DNA of 64,000 bases from Tausonia pullulans (taxonomy: Eukaryota; Basidiomycota; Tremellomycetes; Cystofilobasidiales; Mrakiaceae), in NCBI GenBank assembly GCA_951802195.1, contig OX637621.1:558001-622000 (forward strand), in the 5' to 3' direction. The notes beneath the pieces were generated by a model. The model was not told where the DNA came from, ran no database searches, and was given only the letters and a program-made list of their open reading frames with translations. The first letter of the stretch is position 1. Each line of letters opens with the position of its first letter. The position numbers and the translations under genes are program-made. Positions 34,368-46,733 of the stretch are shown one piece after another.

Positions 34368-35720
34368 AAATTCGGGCACAATCCGAAAGCGGTGTCAAAT
34401 GCTGCGGAGTGTGTCAGCCAGTGCACCTAAGTCCGCTACAAGAAATTCCAGACCGACCTTTCTCTCCCCCTATCTAGCTACGACTCACCATCTCTCAATG
34501 GGTTAGCTCGTCCTCTACGTATGACTCATGACTTAAATACAAAAAAACCTTTCACAGCAACGGCACGCGATGTTCTATCTGTCTACCTACTCATATTGAG
34601 TCTTTCTTTCATTTCGTCAGAGAGCCCTGTCTATGGGTCCCGCTCCCTCCCATTGACATGTTCGTTGTACTTTTCACTTGCGGGTGGTACGGTGATCAGA
34701 ATACAAAATGATACTCTCAGCTATCCGTTTTCTCTTTGTGTTTCCCCTCTTCTATCCCTACTTTCTGTACTTCCATCCACCCCTCCCCCTTTTCCCTTCC
34801 TCACTTTTCTTCCTCATCGAACCGCTTTCGGGAGGCCGCGAGCGATAGCGCTCCTTCCTCCCCATCCCTTCCACTTTATCCCATTGGCCATCGTCAATAT
34901 ATTTTTAAATTTCAAATGAGTTGATGGTTAGACTACACAAGGGAAGGATGGGAGAGTGAATGAGCCAGGCGGGAGGCGACACGTTGGGCGGGCTTGCCAA
35001 GGATGTGATGTCGAGGCGGACGCGTATTGCACGAGGAGGCTCGAAGGGGTCTATGATAGCAGAGAGGATATCGCTGTTTACAGAGTAGACCGTTCTCCCC
35101 CATGGCCACACGTCCTAAAAGCTAGCATCTAGGTAAAGCTCATTATCCCAGGCGTCCGAGAGTAGTCGCGCCATCGGGCGGAGAAGATAAGTCGCCGCTG
35201 GCAGCTTAGGCGTTGATATTCTGCTTAGAGATTAATGCTTCATATTCGCTCGTACGTAAATGATGGAGGTATAGAACGGAAGTGTTCGTTTTCGACGATC
35301 CACCCTTGGTTCAAGCGACGGATCTGGAGGTGGCGGGTTGAGACCCGCAGGTTCAGGAATCAACCGGGTGGCAATGGAGCAGAGCATCGAACTGAAGACG
35401 CGATGTTTTTTTTGTATCCAGGTCACGAGTTATACGTAGAGGACGGGATAACCCTATGAGAGATAGCGAGTGGTAGCTAGATAGAGGGAGAGCGGACAAG
35501 ACCGAGCGCGAGAACGTCGGCCGAGGCGCCATGGGAAGGGGGTTAGTCGAACCACTGGGGATGGTGGTTGGCGATGACCTGAAGCATTGTGCCGCCAGAC
35601 CTAGTCCATTGTGACACGTCTACTGAGCACAGCAGCTGACGAAACCTGGTCCGAGTAGACCCGAACAGACTTGAATCTGCCGCAGCGCTGGACATTTATT
35701 ATGTGAATCGTTTCAAGTCT
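34368..35720. other. Spacer between two inverted tRNA-Asn genes
   Basis: This 1.35 kb holds no supported gene, no terminal repeats and no element that I can identify. It is less GC-rich than the gene regions, especially 34500-34920. Confidence 0.5.
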
Positions 35721-35793
35721 TCTCGGCTAGCTCAGTTGGTAGAGCGTCAGACTGTTAATCTGTAGGTCGACGGTTCGAACCCGTCGCTGAGAG
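35721..35793 (+). tRNA. tRNA-Asn (anticodon GTT), right copy
   Basis: It has the same 73 bases as the left copy, on the opposite strand, with intact internal promoter boxes and no intron. The flanks of the two genes are not similar, so only the gene body is duplicated at the level I can see. Confidence 0.97.
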
Positions 35794-37429
35794 GTATATT
35801 TTGGTCCGAGACCCTAGCAATTCGGTGCAGAGAGGAAATGAATGGCTCGTTGGGGGAACACCATTTAGCCTTCCGATTGGGCTCAAAACAATGTATGGAA
35901 GGCATAAAAGTCCTGCTTGGAAGGGCCCGCGAGACGGAGGCAGAAACGGTGAAGTTGAAGGGCATGCTTGAGAAACAGAACGGCCACGATAGCGCTGGAT
36001 CGAGCAGGGTGAGTGAAAAGAGCCGATTGCTGACCAAGTACAAAGCGGGAGAACAGGACCAAGGGAACACGAATCGGAAATGGGTGACCAGCTGGCCCTC
36101 GATCCATCGCTTGATTCATCGTTTTCAGAGCATTCTGCCCTTCCACCATTCTGCCGCACACCAGGTCAAGCAGCATGCCATCCAACCCCGTCCTGATTTC
36201 CAATAGGAAAGAAAACAGGACAGCGCGGCATGGAAGGGCCTGGCAACACAAGGCTACAGTGCAGCGCCGAGGTCATCGTGCCGGCGAGTCGTGCAAGTAG
36301 AGGACGCCGCCAGTGGGCAAGGCAAAAAAAAGATGGAAACCAAAATGGGCTCGGTGGACCTATATAAGTGATTGAAATTATAATAAACTATACTACACAT
36401 GATCTAGGCCAAATGGCCAGAGACCTCTCCACCCTCCGATTCCTCCTCCCCCTTCTGTCCACTCTTTCTAAAATGGAAATTCTTGCATTACCATCCCCTC
36501 ATCCACCCCCTCCCCATCTGTATAGTCCCCTCCCCTCTCCCTAGCTAGGTTATCTCTTCCTTCCCCCCGCTCGCTGTCTCTCATAGGGCCATACTGCCCT
36601 CCACGCTTGATCAATGACTGAAATACGGAAACTTTGGACGCCATATATCAACTAGCCTAATCTGGCCTACGAGGACAGAGAGTTGTGGACCTCCCACCTT
36701 GATCTCGACGTTCATACAGGACCTCCTTGGTGACCTCGATTCTCGTCAGAGAGAAGCGTATTCGGCATGTCCTTATCAGACTGGATCTTCTTGGCCCTGA
36801 TCGGCAATCCAGGAGCGGGGCCTAGTGGGTCTGGGCCTGCACACAGGGGGAGAGCACAGCCGCGATCTGAACCTCCTGTTGAGACTTAAACTCGTCCGTA
36901 AGATCCCATCGGCTTGCAAGGAGGAGCCAGCCTTCAACTTTTACATAAAGAATCTGGATGACTGGACCTAAAGAGACAAAGGCGGGAAGATGGACCAGAG
37001 AGAATAACCACTTCGTTGAGCAGAAGGAGATGAGCATAAGTGAGTCCTTTGATGAGAGACGGAAATGGAGACGTCGTGCGTGCGAGGGCATCAGTTATCC
37101 GCAGCCGACGTGTACATTTGAGAGGACCTAAACTGCCTTTGCTTGCTCATGCCAAAGGCTACGTGCCCACTGCGGGAAGAGACCTTATTTTCAGTTGATG
37201 ACCAGACATCGGGTGATTATTGCACTCTATTGAACATCCTCATGGTGCCTCACGCGACCCGCTGATCCTTTTGTCCGTCCATTCGTTCTTAGGTCGGTGT
37301 TGACTTCCCCTTTGCTGGAAGTACCCCCAGCGTCTTCATACGCAGATATCGCACACCAAGGCTCAGTACGACGGGACGTCACGACCCTGTAATCTAGTAA
37401 GCAAACAAGCGTCCTCCAACCGATACATC
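35794..37429. other. Gene-poor region right of the tRNA pair
   Basis: About 1.6 kb with only short chance reading frames. There is a TATATAA near 36361 with no gene that clearly belongs to it, and a pyrimidine-rich patch at 36420-36600. The right end is the 3' flank of the methyltransferase. Confidence 0.45.
35799..35802 (+). terminator. Pol III terminator of right tRNA-Asn
   Basis: A TTTT run lies five bases after the tRNA 3' end. Confidence 0.65.
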
Positions 37430-38469
37430 TTATTCACGGTCCAGCGCGCAGACGACGATCCAGTTTTCCATCGAGTCCTCGATCTCGCCTCCCATCGCTT
37501 GCCCAAGCGCACGCCATCCCTCGACGAAACGTTCCCCAGCTTGGACAAACTGCTCGGTCGTGATGGCACCGCGGGAGAGGGCCTCGAGGAAGGGGTTCAT
37601 GTTGGAGATCTGGCACAGAAAATCGTCAGCGCGAACTCTGGTGACACACGAGGACGGCTGTTCGACGGACCTTGAGTGACTCCTCCCAAGTGGCTTTGCC
37701 CTCGGCAGCGCTGAGCGTCTTGCGGCTCAAGATGCCCGTCGGCGTCAGACTCTGGACGACGAGCCTGCCGGTTCCCTCGACTGCAGCACGGATGCTCGCT
37801 TCGGACGTCATCCACGATCGATCGAACCGAGGGGTAAGGCCGTAGTCGGCGGCGAGACGGGCGAGGAGGAGGTTGCGCGGGGACGACGTTGGGGAAGGGA
37901 CGTCGAAAATGATGGTCGAGTCGGGCGAGGGGGAAAGAAGGTGCGACCAAGAGAGGAGAGAAGTCGTCGGACGGAGGACTGGGGGTATAGCGATGTTAGC
38001 GTATATGCAAGCCAGATCGAGGGACAAGGTGACAAGACTGACAAGCAATCGCGGAAGAGCAGACGATCCGATCGAACCCATCCCCGACGTCCTCGTCCGC
38101 GAGACAACTCCTGACATCCTCCGCATCCCCTTCCACAAACTTGACACCGCTAATACCCTTCAAAACAGCCTTCTCACGAGCGACGGAGAGCATCTCCCGA
38201 CTGGCGTCCAAGCCGATGATCTTGACCTTGTCGCCAAAGCGTGCTGCCAGATCGAGCGCGACGAGACCCGTTCCCGTCGCGATGTCGATGATCTTGAGCG
38301 GCTCGGCCGACATCGAAGGCTGGCCGAAGGCCTTGACGATAGCGGCAGCAAGCTTCTGATGGAACGTTGACTCGTCGTATTTTTCGGCGCGCGCGGTCGT
38401 GTAGAAGCCGAGGATTGACTCGAGCGACGTGGGCGACGATCGAGGCCGCATCTCGGGCGGAGGGGACAT
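37430..38469 (-). CDS. Class I SAM-dependent methyltransferase
   Basis: Three exons, 38469-38043, 37978-37671 and 37609-37430, give 304 residues. Motif I is IIDIATGTGLVALDLAARFG (about residues 60-80), followed by the acidic motif II (KIIGLDASREML) and VKFVEGDAED. This is the Rossmann-fold Methyltransf_11/25 type. Such proteins methylate small molecules, lipids or proteins, and the substrate cannot be told. Yeast relatives include the Tmt1/Crg1 group of small-molecule methyltransferases, which is only a suggestion. No signal or membrane segment. The ATG at 38469 is chosen because it precedes the first conserved segment and the frame upstream lacks another ATG nearby. It is divergent from DBP4. 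Confidence 0.85.
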
Positions 38470-39413
38470 GATGGCGGAGGGCAAGCTAGAGAGGAACGGC
38501 CGAAAGAGGAGTCGGAGACGGGAAGTTGTTGGGAGTAAGCCTTTGGCTTCTCTTCTAGGAGCAAGGTTGGGCGGGGCGTCCGACGGCGAACGCCGATACC
38601 AACAGTTTGCGGTGGCCAGCCGTCGAGAAGCGCGATGATCAGTCTCAGATGACGAGCCACATTGAGAAATTGAGGAGAGAGAGGGGGCTCATCCTTGAAG
38701 AAGAGATCCTCGGACAGATCATGAACAGAGGAGAGGGCGGCAGCGGTCATGATGGAGAGGTTGAAGGGAGGCTAAGAGGAATGGTCAGGGACGAGTAGGG
38801 ATGAAGCTGCGTGCCGTCGGCTGAGTGGCCCGGAGCAAGGGGCGCTGGCGAGGGTAAGAGAAACGGAAGGGAGAAAGAGTTGCATTTGGCGTTCAGCCCC
38901 AGGAGCAAGCCAGGATCGACATCATCGTCGCCCACATTCCAGCTCAGCCCTTCATTTATCTGGATGACGGCAGCCAGAGTTGGCGTTTGATCTGTCACAG
39001 GGGACAGTACGCCGGACGCCTTGTCGAAGGAGCGTAGCACGGGACGACGGGCGAGCACCTTCCGCCTCCGACCTATCTCCATGCGAGCCAGATGGTAGCT
39101 ATCTGCGGAAGTCCAAAGCAATGGTAAGTACGTCAGCCTGCGCGCGCTGAGACCCCTGGCCGGGGTGGTGGCAACGCAACCTGATGACGATGGAATCTTG
39201 GCAGCAAGCATGATCCCGTTCAAAAAATTGACATGTTCTTTGCACGTTCACATACACCCCACTACTCTTGAGGTCTATAAATCCAGGACACCATCACGCC
39301 ACGAAGGAGGCCAGACGCGCGGGATTGCGCATGGGACTTCTGGGCGCGCCAGATTTGGGTCCCAGCCCTCTCTCACTCTCCTTCAACCTCCACCTGCCCC
39401 CCTCCCGCTCGGC
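38470..39413. promoter_or_regulatory. Divergent region between the methyltransferase and DBP4
   Basis: About 0.94 kb between divergent starts, with only chance frames. The last 100 bases before DBP4 are pyrimidine-rich. Confidence 0.45.
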
Positions 39414-42400
39414 ATGTCGTCCACGCCTGGAGCATCGACATCGGCTTCTGTGCCGCCAAAGGCGAAGAAGATTGACAAGTCGCGCAAGTCCAAGAGCTCT
39501 GGCTCGAAGCTCGAGAAGAAGAAGGAGGTCACGGACGAGCTGGCCACTCTCGACCGGCTTGTCGCCGAATATGTGTGTAACGGTATTGCGTTTCCTTGTT
39601 GAGGGCTCTCAGAAGGGACTAGCTGTTCCTAGGCTTCGACAGCTGATCTCCTCGTGGCTCTTTGTGTCTGCTGCAGGCTCCCCCCGAGGATCTCGCCGAC
39701 TTCTCTGAGTTGCCTATCTCTGAGAAGACGAAGAAGGGTGAGTCTTTGTCTCTATCTTGGTTTGAGCTCCATACAGAGCCGACGCAATGGCGTGATCCCC
39801 GTTTATTGCGTCTGCTCTACTGGGCGGCGGCCGACACGAGCGCGGTTGACTGGCCGGGACGCGTTCAGTGGGATAGCGGCCCTCGCTCAACCTCTCTGAG
39901 GTGTCTGAGCCAGTCCAACTAACATCACCCCTCCACTTATTCAGGTCTCAAGAAGGCCTTTTTCACCGCTCCGACTGGCATCCAGTCTCTCGCTGTCCCT
40001 CTCGCGCTCAAGGGCCAGGACATCCTCGGTGCCGCGCGGACGGGATCGGGCAAGACGCTCGCATTCCTCATTCCTCTGCTTGAGTCGCTTTACCGGAAGA
40101 AGTGGGGTCCGCAGGATGGACTTGGAGCGCTCGTCATCAGTCCGACACGAGAGCTTGTGAGTGGCTCTCTTTTTCGCCTTGTACTTGTCGGGAGGTGAGT
40201 CGCTGACAGCCTTGACTGCGCATGTGCGTCTTCGTCCAACCAACTCTCTCTTCCTCAGGCTATCCAGATCTTTGAGGTCCTCCGCAAAATTGGACCATAC
40301 CACTCTTTCTCGGCCGGACTTGTCATCGGTGGCAAGAACCTCAAGGACGAGATGGACCGTCTAACGCGGATGAACATCCTGATCGCCACGCCCGGCCGAC
40401 TGCTTCAGCACATGGACCAGACGATCGGATTCGACTGTGACAGTCTTCAGATGCTCGGTGAGTCTTCGATCCCATTCCCTCAATCGATCTTGTATTCTTC
40501 GCCTGACCTTTCCGCCCGCCCCCGGCTAGTCCTCGACGAGGCCGATCGTATCCTCGACATGGGCTTCTCCCGTTCGCTCAACGCCATCCTGGAGCACCTC
40601 CCCAAGTCTCGGCAGACGCTGCTCTTCTCGGCGACGCAGACGAAGTCGATCAAAGACCTGGCCCGGCTCTCGCTCAAAGAGCCCGTCTCGGTTGGCGTCA
40701 ACGACAAGGAGCACGAGGAGGCCGGCTACACGGCGACACCCAAGAACCTCGAGCAGCACTACTCGGTCGTGGAGCTCGACCGCAAACTCGACGTCCTCTT
40801 CAGTTTCGTCAAAACGCATCTTAAGAGCAAGATCATCGTCTTCATGTCGAGCTGCAAGCAGGTGCGTCCTCCCGTCGTGGTTGTCTCCATCCAGTTCCTA
40901 TGACTCACTCTGCTCGTCTCTTACTCTCCAGGTCCGTTTCGTCTTCGAGACTTTCTGCAAGCTCCACCCCGGTATTCCTCTCCTTGAGCTGCACGGCAAG
41001 CAGAAGCAGACCAAGCGGCTTGACATCTTCCATCGTTTCACGACGACCTCAACGTGCTGTCTATTTGCGACCGACGTCGCTGCCCGCGGTCTCGATTTCC
41101 CTTCGGTCGACTGGGTCATCCAGCTCGACTGCCCGGAGGACGCCGACACTTACATTCACCGCGTTGGGCGAACGGCGCGGTACGAGGCTAAGGGCCAGGC
41201 TCTGCTCTTGCTCTGCCCAAGCGAGGAGGAGGGCATGATTAAGGCGCTCTCGGAGAAGAAGGTCGAGGTTGGCAAGATTAAGATCAAGGAGAGCAAGACG
41301 CAGAGCATCAAGAACCAGCTGCAGAGCTTTGCCTTCCAGGATCCGGAGCTCAAGTACCTCGGACAGAGGGTGCGGCTTTGCCTGACGCACTTTCTTTACT
41401 TTTAGATGGTGCCCGAACTGATTACAAGGATGCTTCCTATTTTCAGGCCTTCATTTCATACCTCAAGTCTGTCTACATTCAGAAGAACAAGGAGATCTTC
41501 CAGGTCGCCAATTTACCCGTCGACAAGTTCGCCGAGGCTCTTGGTCTGCCCGGAGCGCCCCAGATCAAGTTCATCTCGCAGGAGCAGGCGAAGAAGAAGA
41601 AGAATCGTGTCAAGGTCGTCGAGCTTCAGGGCGACGAGAGGACAGAGGAGGTCAAGTCGGACGAGGAGGTCGAGACGGTCATCGTGAGTGACCGTATTAT
41701 TTTCATTGGCCCCTTTTTCCAAGGTTGACAGTTCTCTTTTCCACTAGCCCAACCCAGACCAGGCCGCCGAGGCTACGCCGTCGACGACACCTGCCACCGC
41801 CGCCGGTGTCGTGCGGACCAAGTACGACCGAATGTTCGAGCGCAAGAACCAGAACATCCTCTCGGAGCACTACGCCTCGATCATTGACCACTCAGCCGAC
41901 GGCGACGACGGCGATGACGACTTCCTCACCCTTAAGCGGGCTGACCACGACCTCGGGGAGACCGAGGGACTCCCGACGTCGGCGGACCTCTCGAAGCGCA
42001 AGCTTAAGATGGGGGAGTCCCGTAAGGCCGCACTCAAGCTTAAGGGCGTCGGTTCCAAGCTCCGGTTCGACGACGAGGGCGAGGCGCACGAGCTATACGA
42101 GCTCGTCGATGAGACTGAGGAGAAGAAGACCAAGAAGGGTGACGAGAAAGAGCGGTTCGTTGAGGAGGAGAAGAAGCGACTCGCCGAGCGGGACGTTGTC
42201 GATCGTGAGGTGGCCAAAGAGAAGAAACGGGAGAAGAAGCGGAAGCGCAAAGAGCGCGAGCGCGAGGAGGAGGCTGGCTATGGCGGTGGAGGCGGAGCGG
42301 AGCTCGCTGGGTCGGACGACGACGAGGACGACGATGGCGGGTTCCCGGAAATCGACATCACCGGCTGGGAGTCAGGTGAGGGCGAAGAAGGGGCTGCGGG

Positions 42401-42518
42401 CAGCGGGATGGACAGCGACTCAGACGACGAGGCGCCGAATGGTGAGCGGCCGGCCAAAAAGCAGCGGAACGAGGAGTTCGATGAGGACGAGCTGGCCCTT
42501 CGGCTTTTGGAGGGCTGA
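39414..42518 (+). CDS. DBP4: DEAD-box RNA helicase Dbp4 (Hca4), ribosome biogenesis
   Basis: Eight exons: 39414-39572, 39677-39737, 39945-40156, 40259-40457, 40530-40861, 40932-41369, 41447-41683 and 41748-42518, giving 802 residues. Helicase motifs appear in order: Q-motif region FFTAPTGIQ, motif [10 protein letters not shown], Ia SPTREL, Ib [41 protein letters not shown] and [11 protein letters not shown]. Downstream are the Dbp4-specific segment ([13 protein letters not shown]) and a charged Lys/Glu/Asp-rich tail with [13 protein letters not shown] at the end. Yeast Dbp4 releases U14 snoRNA from pre-rRNA in the nucleolus. Length and tail match Dbp4/DDX10 rather than other DEAD-box proteins. 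Confidence 0.95.
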
Positions 42519-43001
42519 GCGGGCGGCGATGCATGTCACTTCACGTCTCCCTTCTCTTCGTGTCATGAAGCATATGAGGAAGGACAGACATGGCCAGAGA
42601 CAGCAGCGCCACCAAGTAAGAAAAGGAAGACAGAGAGGAAGTAAACCCAGTAAAAACAGAGGGAGAGAGGGACGAGAGCAGTGTAAGAGAGGAAAGGAGG
42701 AGACAAGATAGAAGGAGAAGACAGACACGCCGCTGGAACGAAGAGTGAGTGGGGGAGAGAGGATATGGCAAGGAGAAGAGGGAGGATGAGAGTAAGAGCA
42801 AAGAGAAAAAGAGAAGGGCAAATCAAGTGACAGAAGGATGGATCGACAGACATGTCGACATTGATGCAATCAGGATGTGCCGCCGCTGAGTCAAGACAGA
42901 AGAAGGAGCGAGGCGATTCAAGCAAAGTGAGCTGAGGACACGTACAGAGAGAGACATATCAGAGTAGCAAATCGAAGAGAAGGAAGGATAAGAATAGGCT
43001 C
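42519..43001. other. Convergent intergenic region
   Basis: These 483 bases between the stops of DBP4 and the LIM-binding gene are purine-rich on the plus strand and hold no supported gene. Confidence 0.5.
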
Positions 43002-45347
43002 TCAGCCGCCAGCTCTCCTTCCTCCTCCTGTTGATTTGCGTTTCCGTCCGCCAGTCGCCGGCGGTGCTGGTCCAGCGTCTCCATTCTCATCGGCTTCGTC
43101 CGCGCCTCCATCCTCTACAGCGCCTCCGGCAGTCGAGCCGGTGAGCTTGCGCTTGAGGCCAGGTCGCTGCTGCTGTTGGACCGCTGATGGCGATCGGCCA
43201 TCTTCAGGCGGCGGGAAAGCGTGCTGCCCATTGCGAGGTGTCGGCGGCTGCGAAGAGGGCATCGCTGCCGGGTGGGGCGACGGAGCATGCGAGAGGGGCT
43301 GCTGCTGGGAACAGCGCTGTTGCTGTTGGGGCGGGTACGAGTGCTGCTGTTGGGAGTAGTGCGGGGGTGGTGGTGGTAAGGGCGAGGCGTGCTCTCCTCC
43401 AGCCATGGATGAGGATGAGCCGGGAGGAGGAGGGTACGGGTAGGTGTAGCCGGCATTCCCTGCTGGTACTGAGTAGGTAGCCGGTGCATTTGGCGGGTAC
43501 GCCGAGGCAGGCGAGTTGGGTCCGAAGGGTGGAGAGGGGGTGGTCGAGCCGAAGCCGCCAGCAGATGTGGGCGCAAGCGAACGAAGGTGGTCGGCATACC
43601 GACGGAGGCCCTCTGATTGTTGTTCCAAGAGGATCAGACGAAGAGAAAAAGAGGAGAGAGCGAGCGAGACTGGAGAGCGCACCTTTCGGCCCGCAACCCT
43701 CTTCGGCGCAGAAGGCCAGGAGAGGCTTCATCTGGGCGATACTCTCGGCGAACTGGGGCATTCAATGTCAGTCTTCGAACGGGCGACAACGAGACAAACG
43801 ATATAGATGAGGGAAAGCGCTGACTTCGAGGCACCGCATCTGCGCGAATGGGATCCCAAAGTCGTTGACCGCCGAGACGGGGAGTACAAAGCTCTCCGGC
43901 TCCTTCGGACTGACCGCCGCTGCCTCATCGGCGCCACCCGTGGCGCCACCCTCGCCCCCTCCCTCCTCACCACCGGCCTTAGCGACGCCCTTCCCCTTCC
44001 CGTTGCTGCTCAATCCTGCTGTGGTGCCCGTCGTCGCGCCTGGAGTCATGCTCGGAGTCGGAGCCTGCGCCACGGGCGTATGGGCGATCTTCGGGTGGCC
44101 GTTCTCCTCGCCTCCAACCCCTCCACCAGCACCGCTGCTTGCCGGTGCGCTTCCGTCCTGGCTAGCAGCCATCAACGACGAGGAACTGCCTGAAACGCCC
44201 GACGCGTTCGATGCCACCGCTGTTGCTGAGGCGGCGAGAACAGCCTCCCTCGGGACCATCGCCGCCCTTGAGATGTATTCCGTGTGTTCGAGCGCGACAA
44301 ACTCGATCCGATCTATCAAGAGCGTCGCCCCTCCCTCCGGGTTGTACAGCAGCACACATTTGAGGCTCCCAGACGTGACGATCTGGGTGCCATTCATGTA
44401 GAGCGACGTCATGGACGCCTTGGAAACATCCACGGTGATGGTTCGGTAACCTGGTCGTGGAGAGGCCGTCGTGGCTGCGGCGGAGTGCGCTGGTCGGGAT
44501 TCGCGCGGGTTCTCGAGATTGAGCGAGATGGAGCGGAGGCCCGTCTCATAGGCTACGAGGAAAAAGCGCGGAAGGATCGTCCGGTCGATTTCAAAGTACC
44601 GGTTGCCGTACTTCTTATCGTTGGACAGCGTGAGCGCGAACGCTCCGGTATCCATGAAGTAAGTCGCGATGTGCTCCTGCCAGTACTTAAGCTCCTTTCT
44701 CTGAAAATCAGAACACGCTCTCGGTCAGTCCATCGAACGTCCTCAAAGCAAGACGCGATGAATGCCACGCACCCGGTCGCCATCAGCGAAGCCAGCGAAG
44801 TATTGCAGCAGTTTGAGAATCGCCGCGCCATGGGCAGGTTCAGCTTTCGGCCTGAGGGAAGGAAGGATGCGGTGCGTTCAGTCAGTTAGGGGGTACATTC
44901 TTCTATACAGCTCGTACAAATGAGAGAAACTTACATCATCCCAGCCCCCATCCGCATGCCAACCGTCGGCCGCACGCCTGGTCGCGCGCCGACAGGCATC
45001 TGCAGCTGCTGCTGCTGAATCTGTGCCGACATGCCCGCTTGGACCTGTGCTGGGGTCATGATCTGCGCCGGTGGACGAATGTGGAGAGGTCCGCCTGCGA
45101 CTTGCTGCTGCTGCTGAGATAGCAGCGGCCTGTACTGAATCTGGCCGGGAGGGCCGAGAACGGGCGTACCACTGCCGTCAACGCCCGGCTGCTGCTGGTG
45201 CCCGCCACCGGCACCAGTCTTGGACGGCGTGTGCTGCTGGTGAGAGTGCTGCGGGTGGTGTTGAGGGTGAGGTTGCTGGTGAGGATGCTGGGGGTGTGGT
45301 TGTTGAGCTGAGACGAGGTGAGGAGGCCGCATCGGCGAATGCGCCCG

Positions 45348-45386
<39 letters not shown>

Positions 45387-45648
45387 GTGGTGGTGATACA
45401 GCAGATGCTGCTGCTGCTGGATGGGCGTCGGCGGTGTCGACTCTGGCCGGTGCTGGAGATGCTGAGGTGTCGGAGGCTGCTGACCCTGCTGCTGACCTTG
45501 CTGCTGACCTTGCTGCTGACCTTGCTGTTGCTGCTGTTGTTGCTGTTGCTGCTGTTGCTGCTGTTGCTGCTGTTGCTGCTGTTGCTGCTGTTGCTGCTGT
45601 TGCTGCTGTTGCTGCTGTTGCTGCTGTTGCTGCTGTTGCTGCTGTTGC

Positions 45649-45701
<53 letters not shown>

Positions 45702-46733
45702 TTGCTGCTGTTGTTGCTGCTGCTGCTGTTGCTGAGGCGTATATGCATACACCCCGGGGACGGACGCGCCCGTCGTCGAAGAGGACGCGATGCCGGAAGG
45801 GCCGACAGCTGCCGACCCCGGATGCGGATACGAGAGTTGCTGGGCGTGCGGCGGCTGGGGGGAGACTGACCCGCTCGCTGACGCGACTGACAGCGCCTGC
45901 TGTTGCTGCAGGACCGAAGGCGGCGCCGAGCGGTTTGGGTGCGCGGGGCCGGAGGAGCCGTAGGGGTCGAGCGGATGCCGTTGAAGCTGCTGCTGCTGTT
46001 GGGCGGCGGCGTGCGGGTCCGACGAGGGAGGCTGTTGCGGCTGCTGGCCTGGTTGCTGTTGAGGATGGTACTGCATCCCACTGTGGACCTGCTGCTGCTG
46101 CATCTGAGGAGGGGGGTACTGCGAAGGCGGTGGCCGGCCATGCTGCTGTTGCATCTGGCCAGCCATTGTCCCGTTCGACGGTACGGGGGCCCCTCCTCCT
46201 CCGTACGAGGGAGCAGGGGGGTAGCCCATCGACTGTTGTTGGCCGACGGGACCGCCGTTCGCGGGTCTTCGGATGAGCGGCCGCATCTCCTGAGGCTGCG
46301 ACGATGGTCCTGCTTGAGATTGCATCTGCTGATACCCGGCCGGCGGCGGCTGCTGCTGCTGCTCGAGCGGGCCCGGCGGTCTGCGAACGGTGATGCCGTT
46401 GCCGCCAGCGGCTGCGCCGTAGGAATGCGGTGGGGGCGCGAAGCCAGCTTGCTGCTGCTGCTGAAGATGCTGAGGGTGCTGCTGCTGGCCCTGAAGAGAC
46501 TGCTGTTGTTGAGGATGGTAGTGGCCCGTCGTCGAATGGCCGCCAACCGACCCCGGGACGAGGCGCGAGCCGTCATCCATGTACGCGACAGGCTGTGGTT
46601 GCTGGGATTGGGCCTGCTGCTGTTGTTGATACGGCGCGTGTGGCTGCTGCTGTTGAGACGAATAGGGGGCCGAAGGTTGCTGGGCGAGGGCGTACTGGCT
46701 GTCGAAGGCAGTCGGGGTCGCGACGAGCGACAT
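43002..46733 (-). CDS. LIM-domain-binding (LDB1/SEUSS/PtaB-type) transcriptional coregulator
   Basis: Five exons: 46733-44935, 44851-44773, 44700-43825, 43752-43683 and 43612-43002, giving 1144 residues. Residues 1-600 are extremely glutamine-rich, with about 71 consecutive Gln. The LIM-binding domain starts around 600: ILKLLQYFAGF, KELKYWQEHIATYF, GNRYFEIDRTILPRFF, LIDRIEFVALEHTEYISR and FGIPFAQMRCLE. The C-terminus is disordered and ends in a basic cluster (GGRKRKSTGGGRRAGG), likely a nuclear signal. Animal LDB1 dimerises and bridges LIM-homeodomain complexes; plant SEUSS and fungal PtaB/Mfg1 partner LUG- or Flo8-type LisH proteins to control adhesion and development. That partner role is expected here by homology. 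Confidence 0.88.
45522..45734 (-). repeat. CAG/CAA polyglutamine microsatellite
   Basis: About 71 uninterrupted Gln codons in the LIM-binding gene. Much of the tract is a regular 9-base repeat (TTGCTGCTG on the plus strand, CAGCAGCAA on the coding strand), merging into 6-base TTGCTG units. Immediately left, four units reading GQQQ occur. Perfect length should be checked, as such repeats are prone to both natural variation and assembly error. Confidence 0.95.

Noticed and set aside
34368-35720. Possible mobile element between the inverted tRNA genes
   Set aside because: No terminal repeats, target-site duplication or element-like protein could be seen; only the tRNA bodies are repeated.
35838-36206. 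Open frame just right of the second tRNA gene
   Set aside because: No recognisable domain, no splice context, and ordinary length for chance in this composition.
41402-41446. Alternative acceptor TTTAG at 41401-41405 for DBP4 exon 7
   Set aside because: It adds sequence in a disagreeing frame; the CAG at 41444-41446 restores the conserved segment leading to [13 protein letters not shown].
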